A stretch of DNA of 64,000 nucleotides from Aquanectria penicillioides (lineage: Eukaryota > Ascomycota > Sordariomycetes > Hypocreales > Nectriaceae): positions 3,906,001 to 3,970,000 of the forward strand of contig PYIU01000003.1 of the NCBI GenBank assembly GCA_003415625.1, in the 5' to 3' direction. The position numbers and the translations under genes were made by a program. Each line of letters opens with the position of its first letter. Within the stretch, counting starts at the first letter, position 1. Shown here one piece after another: positions 36,401 to 46,144 of this stretch. The notes under the pieces are model-generated. The model was given only the letters and a program-made list of their open reading frames with translations, searched no databases and had not been told where the DNA came from.

Positions 36401-37187
36401 TTATTTGTTCTTGACGACGCCAACCTTGGCAGCACGCAGAACTCGGCCGTTGAGCTTGAAGCCCTTCTGCTGAACGAAGAAGACGGTGTTGTCCTCTTTT
36501 TCGGGCTGGGGAGCCATGAAGGTGGCCTCCTGCTCGTTGGGGTTGAACTTCTCGCCCTCAGGGTCAAGTCGCTCGAGGCCGTGCTTCTTGAGGGTGCTCA
36601 TGAGTATGTCCTCGGTCATCTTGAGGCCCTCGTAGAAGTTGGCGAAGTCCTGAAGGTGGTCAGGGCGGTCCTTGGCATTCAGCTTATCGTGGGGAACGGT
36701 GCCCATGGCGCGGTCAAGGTTATCGACGCTGTCGACAAGGTCCTTGGCGAACTTCTGGATAGCAAAGTCACGAGCGTTTTTAACATCACGCTGGGTGCGG
36801 TCCTGGAGGTTGCGGAAGTCGGCGATGGTGCGGAGGCACTTGTCCTAAATAATTGGGTTAGCACATGGATTCAATTGAGCTGGTGAAATCGGTACACACC
36901 TTCCAGTCACGGGCCTCAGTCTCCTTGGCCTCGAGAGACTTCTTAAGCTCGGCAATGGTGCCAGCTTCACCACTGGTCTCCGCGCTCTCGGACTTGGCCT
37001 CCTCGGCGGGCTTGGCTGCCTCAGACTCCTTGGCATCGCTGTACCATCTCGAGGCAGCGGGCTGAGCAGCTCGGATGGTGAAGGCGGGGGCGGACTGGAA
37101 TTGCGACTGGACGAAGGGCCGGGTGGCAGCAGCTCGGGGAGCGGCGCGAAGGGTGCGAGAAGAAGCAGAAATGGCCTGGCGGAACAT
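36401..37187 (-). CDS. MGE1: Mitochondrial GrpE, Hsp70 nucleotide exchange factor
   Basis: Two exons (36900-37187, 36401-36844) give 243 residues. The N-terminus (MFRQAISASSRTLRAAPRAAATRPF) is a basic mitochondrial import sequence ending near RWYSDAKE. A Glu/Ala-rich helix follows, then the GrpE signature: DKCLRTIADFRNLQDRTQRDV on the long helix, FAKDLVDSVDNLDRAM in the four-helix bundle, and the C-terminal beta domain (DPEGEKFNPNEQEATF, GFKLNGRVLRAAKVGVVK). Mge1 releases ADP from mitochondrial Hsp70 during protein import and folding in the matrix. The frame is intact, and all expected blocks are present. It is divergent from RPN6, with a heat-shock-element-like site between them. Confidence 0.97.
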
Positions 37188-37778
37188 TGTGGAAGATGTG
37201 AGAAACTTGAGGGTTGAAAGAAGAGAATTGAAGAAGCAATGGGCGGGAGTGCGGGAGGATGAAAGTCGGTGTTTGCGAGGTGGATGTGGCTTTATTATCG
37301 CGAAGGTTCTGGATTCTCTCGACTGAAATTTTAGCTGCCGGCATGACGAAGGGCCCGCCGGCTACGGCTTGGGGAGCTCCAGGTACGTACCGTGGCGGAT
37401 CAATAATGGCCCGCCGTAGCTGTGTCGGAGAATATTAGCCAATGGAACCCCGCAAAACAGCTCGCCGGGCCCCGTTTTTTCCATTTCCGCTGGCCTACGT
37501 CGTGCTCTGGCAACCTGGAGTGGAGGGAAGGGAAGGCTGGAGCTCGTGCGTGCTTGCTGCAGCCGTCGTTCTCGTTGTCGTTGACTTTGTCCCTGCCTTT
37601 GACTGTGTCTGCCTCATCATCATCCAAACCAAAACTCCAGCACCACTGCCAACGCATTCCGCCTCCACCAACCCGCGATACTGCCTCACCCGTGCCCTGC
37701 GACGTCCCTCGCAGCCTCCCCGTCCTCACGATCCTCCCTCTCCCGCTCTCACGCGAATAACACTCCTTCAACTTCACT
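37188..37778. promoter_or_regulatory. Bidirectional MGE1/RPN6 promoter
   Basis: 591 bases separate the two divergent start codons. The MGE1 side carries a heat-shock-element-like site; a GTAC palindrome lies near 37382-37392; the RPN6 side is pyrimidine-rich. No gene is seen. Confidence 0.55.
37302..37314. promoter_or_regulatory. Heat-shock-element-like site upstream of MGE1
   Basis: The sequence GAAGGTTCTGGAT fits three alternating nGAAn units with the last imperfect (GAT). It lies about 115 bases upstream of the MGE1 start. HSF control of mitochondrial chaperones is established in yeast; use here is inferred. Confidence 0.4.
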
Positions 37779-39181
37779 ATGGCGGCGGGCGAATCGGCGA
37801 GGGTCCAGGAAGCCCAGAAGCTCGCCAAGTCCGACCCCCGGAAGGCCGAGGCCATCTACAAGGAAATCATCTCCAAGGCGCCCAGCGCCACCTCCGACGC
37901 TGCCACTCGCGAGTATGAGACCGCTTTGATAAGCTTGGGCGAGCTGTACCGAGACGAGAAGTGCGCGCTGCCGTCCCCAATCGTGGCTTCAACCCACCAC
38001 TAACAGCAAGGCAGGAAGACCCAGGAGCTAGTGACCCTGGTTAAGGAGAGTCGATCAGTCTTCTCTTCCTTTGCCAAGGCCAAGTCGTCAAAGCTGGGTA
38101 TGTTTTGCTGCCCTTGTTGCCCTCGGGTGCTTGCCCCGCCACATCTGCTATTTCGTACTGACCTGGTGACGTAGTCCGACAACTGCTCGACCTGCTCAAG
38201 GAAATCCCCAACAGCGTCGAAATCGAAATTGCTGTCACCAAGGACTGCATAGAATGGGCCACCGCCGAGCGCCGTGCCTTCCAGCGCCAGGACCTCGAGG
38301 TTCGTCTCGTCAACCTGCAGATGGCCAAGCAGTCCTATTACGAAGCTCTCGGTCTCATCAACGGTCTCCTCCGCGAGCTCAAGCGACTCGACGACAAGCT
38401 CCGACTTGTTGAGGTTCAGCTCCTCGAGTCGAGAGTCTACCACGCCCTCGGCAATATCCCCAAGTCTCGCGCCGCCTTGACTAGCGCCCGAACCAGTGCC
38501 GCCAGCGTCTACACCCCACCGATGCTGCAGGCCAACCTCGACATGCAGAGTGGCATGCTTCACGCCGAGGACAAGGACTTTAACACTGCCTTTTCATACT
38601 TCATTGAGGCTCTGGACGGCTACCACTCCCAAGACGAGAGCGCCAAGGCTCAGGCTGCCTTGCAATACATGCTCCTCTGCAAGATTATGCTTAACCTCGT
38701 TGACGACGTCAATCAACTCATGACCTCCAAGCAGGCTCTCAAGTACGCCGGCAAGAACCTCGAGGCCATGAAGGCCATCGCTCGAGCGCACTCGAATCGC
38801 TCCCTGGAGGAGTATGAGCGCGCCCTGTCCTCGTACCGCTACGAACTTGGCAGCGATGCCTTCATCCGCAACCACCTCCGCCGCTTGTACGATGCCATGC
38901 TTGAGCAGAACCTCATCAAGGTCATTGAGCCCTTCTCGCGTGTCGAGATTGACCACATTGCCAAGATGGTTGGCCTGGATACCCAGCAGGTTGAGCGAAA
39001 GCTCTCTCAGATGATCCTTGATAAGGTTATCATTGGTGTTTTGGACCAGGGCGCTGGCTGCCTCATCATTTTCGACGAGACACAGCGAGATGAGTCGTAC
39101 GATGCGGCCCTAGCGACGATTGACAAATTGAGCAACGTGGTGGATGTATTGTACACAAACCAGGCCTCCATGCTAGAATAG
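37779..39181 (+). CDS. RPN6: 26S proteasome lid subunit Rpn6
   Basis: Three exons (37779-37960, 38015-38097, 38175-39181) give 423 residues, the family length. Key blocks match PSMD11/Rpn6: VRQLLDLLKEIP, CIEWATAERRAFQRQDLEVRL, LRELKRLDDKLRLVEVQLLES, ARAALTSAR-like SRAALTSARTSA, and the PCI/winged-helix region with YDAMLEQNLIKVIEPFSRVE and VERKLSQMILDKVIIGVLDQG. Rpn6 is the clamp-like lid subunit that contacts the 20S core and the base ATPases. Helical TPR-like repeats precede the PCI domain. The frame is intact and no oddity is seen. Transcription diverges from MGE1. Confidence 0.97.
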
Positions 39182-39512
39182 GGTGGGGACTTGAAGCGGC
39201 GAGGGCGTCGTGTATTCTAATTAAGGCAACAACCAAACAGTAGATTAGGCGTTTCAAGAGGGACGGACTCGTCTACAGTGAATCATATATCATCTCTGGT
39301 TCATTCGCTTGTCTAAATGTTTCGGGTATCCAGTGACACGTATAACGAATGACAGGGAGATTAAAACACCCTGCTAATATATAATTGAGTGCAAATGTAA
39401 ATCGATACTGCAGTGGTATCTCGAAAGCAATACATCCAACGCCAGGCCGCCAATGCAAATCCAAAACATGCTCCTTTTTTTTTTCCCTGGATAAAAAGAA
39501 TAGTCGGGTCAT
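39182..39512. other. Intergenic region between convergent RPN6 and AT-hook genes
   Basis: 331 bases of 3' flank for both genes, A/T-rich, with no gene seen. Confidence 0.6.
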
Positions 39513-42500
39513 TCAGTGAAACATAACTCGTGCAGGCCTGTTGGTCACGCTTCGGCTCCTCCTCTCTTCTCCCAAGATCAACGCGAAGAGTCGCTTGACC
39601 AGTACAGCTTCGTCCCATCCCCCAACCTCAGCCCTGAAAGCGTCCACGCAATCCAGGTGCCAACGCTCCAGCACCATAGCCTCGCCTTGGCTCTTAACTG
39701 TCTTGCCGAGGTACTTGTCCGCTCTACGCTCGTAGTTGAGCTCATAAGGTCCTGCCCGCCGCAGCTGAAGCAGCTCGTCCAGGAAGAGCCAGTGTTGCCG
39801 AGTCCAAGACGTTAGTGAGAGCGGTTCAGGCTGCTGCGTCTTGGCCAGAGGTGACGCGTCGGACATGGACACGTCCGAAGCGCCATGGTTCTCCTTGTCG
39901 ATTGTCTGCGGAGGGGGTCGCTGAGGCGCGATACTCGCCTGCGACGCTGTCGAGTTGGAAAGCCGACGCATCTGGCGGGCCTTTGCCTGCTCCACAGGTG
40001 ATAGAACGTTGCTGGTAAATTCGACCACACGACCGGGGGTATGGGGCTTCAAAGGTGAGCGTAGGCTCGATTTGGTTGGAGAAGCATTCTTTGGGGGCAG
40101 TGGTCGCAAAAGGGGTCGGCGAACTTCAGGGGAGGTTTCGCTAGCCGCAGACGTCTCGTGCTGCCACCTTTGGATATCGGCATGGGACAGCTGCATGCGC
40201 GGCGGAGTGGGCACGCTAGACCGAGTTGAAGACTTGAAGAAAGACGAGTCTGTATTTTGCCGCTGAGGTCGAGGGGTAAAGTTCCTCTTTTGGGCCACAG
40301 ACAGCATGTCATGCTCCTCCTGCGACTGCTGGGGAGACGAAGGTTGTTCTTCAGTCTGTTCTGCTTGGCTGGGTTCCTGCTCCCTGGCTCGGGCTGGAGA
40401 AAAGAGATCAGAACGGGGACCAGCCCGAGGACGGAACTCCTTCTGCGCAACCTGTGGGAACATGGAGCTGGTAGGTAGAACAGGAGCGGCTTGAGGCGGC
40501 TCAGGTTCTGGTTCGCTTGGTCTACTCCCAAGGACTGGATTCGTCTTGGCCGGAAGGAATTTCTCAGCCAGCATGCCAGATATAGCCGCAGGAGATGAGA
40601 AGAATGAGGAGAGATCAAATCTGCTGGCCTTGTTTGCCGACTGAGGGGCTAGTTCGGCCGGCCTCTCGGGCTCTCTCTGCGCAAGCAAAGAAAACTCGTC
40701 AGCTTGTGATTGTTCTGGGGCTACTGCCTCTGTCCCATCTGCATCAGAATCATGTGCTTCGGTGGCCACAAACTCCTCCTCTTCTACTACCTCCTCCTCC
40801 TCCTCTTCCTCCTCTGCCCCCTTCAATACATCTTTCTGTGAAGCTGGGACCGCACTTTCTTGTTGCTTTTGCATAGGCCGTTTCGCCCAGGGACTTGGCA
40901 GGGCCCGCCGCCTATTCCCGAATGGCTGTTGGCGGGTGGTACGAGGAGTCGCTCTTTTCGCTTCGACTTCCCAAATATCTGTCTCGTCATCTTGGTCCTG
41001 GGGTACATCATCAACTTCGTCATTTATGTCATCATTTTCCAGTTCATCACAAGGCGCGGGGGCTCTCGTTAGTTCAGTTGTAGATCGTGCAAAGTCCTTG
41101 AGGGGAACATCTCCTCGCAGACTGGCACTAATTGGTCCTTCTTCGGCAATCCAGCTCATCTGCACGTTGTCGGGACGAGTGATGTGCATTGAGCTAGTTG
41201 AAGAGCCCATAGGTGACTCAGGCATCCTTTGTGGCGCTGGATGCCCACTGCTCCTCTCAAGAGCTTCCATAAAGCTAATCTGGCCAGTGTGTCTTGTGTC
41301 TGAGCCAAAAGGGTCATCGTAAACTCGGCCAGGTGGCTGGGCCTCATTCGCCGTTGCAAAAGCCAAAGGTCTCCTGGGGCTTATGCTCATCCGGCGACCA
41401 AGTTGCATATCCATGGCTGGCGGTCCCAATTCTCTCGTTACTGAGCTTCTAAATGGACTTCTCAACTGATTTTCGCGCGGCTCTGGGGAAGGAGGATCCG
41501 AAGTCACACTCTGCAGTGCACGTCCAGCTCGTACAATAGGAGACAGAAGAGGCCGCGAAATCTTTTCTTGGAGGGTATCCGGAGCCAACGACTGGGGTTC
41601 CTGAAGCGGTGAGGTCATTTGATTGACAGGAGTCACCTCAGGACGGACAACTTGATCTTCTTGTAACGGCTCTGCCGCCTGTGGCTCTATGATTGCAGGG
41701 ATCTCATGTTCCACAATCTCTTCAATAATCCCCGATACGGCCTGAATATGGCTCTCAGGGACCAATATCGGTGAGGAGCTTCTCTGAGGTGAGATCCGCA
41801 CTGAGGCTTGGGATTCTTGCGTCGATTTTGCCTGATCTTCTGCCTCAACCTCGATTTGAGGGGGAGTGTCGTCGGGAGTAGGGAGTCGACCGGCTTCAGA
41901 TCGAGAGATGATACTTGTATTTGACGCATCTGCCTGTGCATAATCCTCTTCAACTTGCGGGGGTGATTGCGCATCTTCCATCTCCTGGTCCTCTTCCTCG
42001 GGCTGTTCCATCGTCACCTCATCTCTGACAGTTGCTTGAGGTCGGTGTGGAGTAGCAGCCTCAAGCACATCTTGGGTATTTCGGAGAACGAGTCGTCATA
42101 CATGTTAGACCCGCCGTCATTAAATCGCGAAGGCGTCTTCTGTTGCTCGGAGCTTGGAGCCGCTGCTTCGTGAAGACTTTCATCTCCCAATTTCGGGGGA
42201 CTGTCATCAGTCTGTCTGGCTTTGAATTTTAGCAGCTGGTGTCGCAAAGGAGATACACTGCCACGGCGAGGGCTTCGTAGCCGCTTTGGGGATAGGTTTC
42301 GGTTTGGCGAAAGGGTCAAGGGAGGTTGAATGCGAGATGGTAGTGGTTCCACGGGTGCAGCTTCAACGACCTCGGGGCGGATGGTTTCAGATTCAACCGG
42401 CTCAGGCTCGATAGGCTCAGACTCAATCCCATACACGGAATGCCCTAGTTCAGTGTACTCGGGTTCAATTTGTTCAGGCTCGGTTGCTCAGGCGCAACCA

Positions 42501-43964
42501 CTTCGATTTCGGTTGGCTCAGGCTCAAGGAACTTAGCAGGTGCCCCCTGTTCGGGCTGGACCGGCTCAGGCTCAACATCCTCTAGTTCAATAAGCTCAGG
42601 TTCCAGAATGTCAAACTCAACAAGAGCAGCGGGCAACAATCCAGATAGTTGTCCAGCTTCGGCGTTCTCTTCAGGCCCGTCCCGTTGTTGCATTGATTGG
42701 CGTAATGATTCCAACGTATTGGTAATAATGAGACTAGTTTCCTCGCCAAAATCATTTTCTACTGGGACATTGACAGAACTCCGCAGTAAGGGAAGAGAAT
42801 CCATAAATATCATGCTGAAGTCCTCGCCCTGCGCAATAGTGTCGTTGCGCATTGGTCCAGATTCACTGGGCGAATCATCAACTGATGACATATCACTCGC
42901 AGCTGGCGCAAGATACCCATACTCATCTGCCTGGGACATGTCCACTTCGGGGTCTGGTGACAAGGGAACTGGTGCTGAATATAACGTTGAAGTGGCCCGA
43001 GGGTAAGCTCGTCGTCTAAGGTAGCCATCCAGATATCTGATTCTGCTTCGGAGGCAGGCTCGACAGCTTCGGCAGGTACCTCAACTGGTACCTCCGAAAC
43101 TCCTGTTTCTGACGGGAGCGTGACCAAAGTCACTTCGTTATCATCTTGAGGTTCAGCGTCGCTGTTCAGGACAGGCTCTGGGAATTCGTTGGCTGCCTCC
43201 AGCAACTCTTCCGAGGGGAAGGCATGTTGGCGCTTCCTCCCCCTAGCGGTTGATTTAATTCCCCGCGATGACTCAATACCTAGTTCACTTGAAGGCTCCG
43301 TGATGCGGTTCTTTGGTGGTCTGCCGCGTCTTGTTGATTTTGGTGTTGCTTGGGGTTTGGGGTTGACAGTCAACTCGTCTCGTTCCGTTGATTTCGTCGT
43401 CCGTGGTCGACGCGGCGTCTTCTTGATGGGAGTCCCTGCCCTCCTCTTGGTTCCAGCGCTAGGAATAGGTGTTCCGTTAGATTTGCGCGGTCGACCTCTT
43501 CGTCGCGGTGTCGCGTTTGGGTCCACAAATTCGTCCTCAATCGTCTCCTTCAGTGGAACAATCGTAGTCGTTGCCCGTTCACGTTTGCGAATCATTTGAA
43601 CGGGGCTAGAAGATTGAAATAGCTTCCTCCGTGTTCCTCCAGCGGCGGCAGTCGCATTCGCGCCCTCCGTCTCGACCGTGACAAACAATCTCTGGGGTGC
43701 TTTGTTGTCGCCTACCTCGAGCTCAAACGTTTGTTTTCTGGGCGAGCTCTCTCTTGAAACGAATCGATCGGACCGCAGGCTTCTCGTAACACTTCTTGTC
43801 ACGCGATTCGCAGAAGAGGGCATGATCAGAGCCTCTGTCGCGGAGTCGTTGAGAGGATCTGGTGACGACATAATATCCACGCTGGGCGTAGTGATATCGG
43901 CGAAGCTGTGCCAGCGAATGCTGAAGGATTCGGAGGGGACACCGGACTTTCCACGGCGTGACAT
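39513..43964 (-). CDS. Large AT-hook DNA-binding protein (three frame breaks)
   Basis: A single long coding region of about 1484 residues once three breaks are bridged. Near the N-terminus two AT-hooks are visible (RRRGRPRKSNG and RRGRPPKNR), flanked by basic Pro/Thr-rich sequence. The centre is a long acidic, Glu-Pro-rich, repetitive region (LEPELIELEDVEPEPVQPEQ and similar). The C-terminus is a compact conserved-looking domain (SLTSWTRQHWLFLDELLQL to LVKRLFALILGEERR). Fungal genomes often label such proteins simply AT DNA-binding protein; I know no proven role. Breaks lie near 42995-43003, 42482-42483 and 42074-42076 on the plus strand. Each is repaired by one extra base, C on the sense strand in the simplest reading. 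No intron was found. The start at 43964 (MSRRGKSGVPSES) is a guess; 44048 and about 43877 (MSSPDPLND) are in frame. Confidence 0.75.
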
Positions 43965-44774
43965 TGACGAGCGCTGGCGCTGTGGTGGATATGATGTTGG
44001 ACATGGAAGGCGCACGTAGCCAGAAGCGCATGGCTGTCGTGCGTGCAAGGATTTGGGGGAGAGGCGAATGTCTTTGTTTACTTAGAACTGGATGGGGACT
44101 AGCGGCGGGCGTGTCCGCAACTTTGGTTTCTCCATTATTCCGAAGGAATGCTGTGGAGGTCGGAACGTTCCAAGATAAGACAGGCAAGTACCTAAGTACC
44201 TACGTATGGAGCCCTTGGTGGACGCGGTGGGTTGTTGCTGCTGACTCAGAGCTGGAACTCGCTCGGATTTACCCCGATTTGGGCAGGTTTAGAGAAGCAA
44301 GGGGACCAGTAATCCGGGGGCACCCGGTAGCTCTTGCACCAAGGGATCCGGCAAATGGCTTACCCCCACTATATCACATGTGGGCAGGAGAGAGCGTGCC
44401 AGTGCCCAAGCACGCGGAAGGGGTGACTTCATTACCAACCAAGAAGGGAAGGCCACGCGCAGTCACCTCTTCGGCATCGGAACCCAGGCCGCGACCTCGG
44501 CTCTTTGCTGCGTCCAGTGTCCGTGACAGCGCCTTGCACATCTGAGATGAACTTAAACCGCGGGTCATAGCTGCTACATCTACGACATATTTGGTCCGCC
44601 TAGCCCAGACGGCCCCGCGATCGCTTCTTCCCCAGTTTTTTTCCTCCTATCTCTTTCCTTGCGTCTCTAGATTTCTACTACAAAATCGTTCCGAATCTCA
44701 TCTTCTCGCCTCGCCTAAACTTCTACGAGGGAAGCGCACGCAACAATAACAACGTCCTCGTCGCCATCACCACC
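43965..44774. other. Divergent promoter region of the AT-hook and carrier genes
   Basis: About 800 bases upstream of both divergent genes. It contains AAGTACCTAAGTACCTACG near 44191-44209. No gene is seen; a 195-residue plus-strand frame crossing it has no domain. Confidence 0.55.
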
Positions 44775-45829
44775 ATGTCTGCCAAGGCTCCCATTCCTAT
44801 GAACGACAATGTCGCCCACGCCCTTGCTGGCGCTGGAGGTGGTATCTTGTCCATGGTTCTCACGTATGAATAGCTTCGTGCATCAACCGCCACTGCATTA
44901 ACACAATTTCATAGGTACCCTCTCATCACACTCTCAACCCGCGCTCAGGTCGAGTCTAAGAAGGCTGAGGGAAAATTCATTGAGGCTGTCCAGAAGATTG
45001 TCGCCCGCGAAGGTGTCTCGGGCCTCTATTCCGGTATTAACTCGGCCTTGTTCGGCATCAGCGTCACCAACTTCGTGTACTATTATTGGTACGAATGGAC
45101 CCGCGCCTTCTTCGAAAAAGCTGCGGCTAAGGCTGGTCGCGCCAACAAGAGACTCACTACGGTGGAGTCCATGATCGCCGGCGCAATTGCGGGATCCGCT
45201 ACTGTGATCATCACCAACCCCATCTGGGTTGTCAACACCCGAGTCACCACCCGTAAGAGGGACGAGGAGACTGATGTTGAGGCTGGTGAGGCTCCAAAGC
45301 CTGCCAAGGCCCTAGCACTCTCGGCACTCTGATGTCGCTTCTCAAGAACGAGGGCCCTCAGGCTCTCTTCGCTGGTGTCATCCCAGCACTGGTGCTCGTC
45401 ATCAACCCCATTCTTCAGTACACTCTATTCGAGCAGATGAAGATTGCCGTTGAGAAGAGGCGGAAGGTTACCCCCACGGTTGCTTTCTTCCTGGGTGCCC
45501 TTGGCAAACTATTTGCCACATCGGTGACGTACCCTTACATCACCGTCAAGAGCCAGATGCACGTCCAGACCGACTCTGACAAGAAAGAGGGCATGTTCAA
45601 GGCCCTTTCTCGAGTAATCCGTGAGGAGGGCTACTCAGGACTCTACAAGGGTATGTTTGCAATCACAGCTCCCTCTTCTTGCCGTGCACTAACATGTACA
45701 ACAGGTATTGGACCTAAGGTCACACAGAGCGTGTTGACCGCTGCTCTCCTCTTCGCCTTTAAGGATGCTCTTTATGAGCAGACCGTGAGGCTCAGGATGG
45801 CCGGCGCTCGCAAGAGCCTTGCCGCTTAA
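44775..45829 (+). CDS. PMP47: Peroxisomal Pmp47/Ant1-type mitochondrial carrier family protein (one frame break)
   Basis: Three exons (44775-44863, 44915-45650, 45705-45829) give 316 residues after one repair. Three carrier repeats are visible, each with a signature near the first helix: TYPLITLSTRAQVE, TNPIWVVNTRVT and TYPYITVKSQMH. The N-terminus (VAHALAGAGGGILSMVLTYPL) and GISVTNFVYYYWYEWTR fit the peroxisomal adenine nucleotide carriers, which bring ATP into peroxisomes for fatty acid activation. The frame breaks at 45325 (GGCACTC): upstream reads AKALALSA then a stop, downstream reads TLMSLLKNEGPQALFAGV. One extra C gives SATLMSLLKNEGP and an exact length of 951 bases. Substrate is inferred from subfamily resemblance. 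Confidence 0.88.
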
Positions 45830-46144
45830 GCGCGCGACAGAACATAGTAGACTCCCTAACAAGACATAATATCAACGCGACTACAGCTTGAGATGCTATA
45901 TCTGGGCAGTCACTTCGTTCGGAATGAAAAGAAAAGGCGATTTAAAGGTGGATCTCAAGATTTAAGGATAGCTTCGGAGGCTATGTAGTCTCGGGATAGG
46001 AGGACATGGAGGGGAGCATCGTTTCTAGGCGGAGGCAAGCATGTCATTTGGATACCCAAATGGTCTATTCGTATGCAGGTTATGAAGCCACTCTATATGA
46101 TAAGACCCTTCACATCAAATTGTCTCTTTCACTTCCAACCTTTA
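45830..46144. other. Intergenic region between convergent carrier and MAK10 genes
   Basis: 315 bases of 3' flank with no gene seen. Confidence 0.6.

Noticed and set aside
36227..36886. 219-residue frame antisense to MGE1
   Set aside because: Opposite a clear GrpE gene; Val/Leu/Glu-rich mirror translation.
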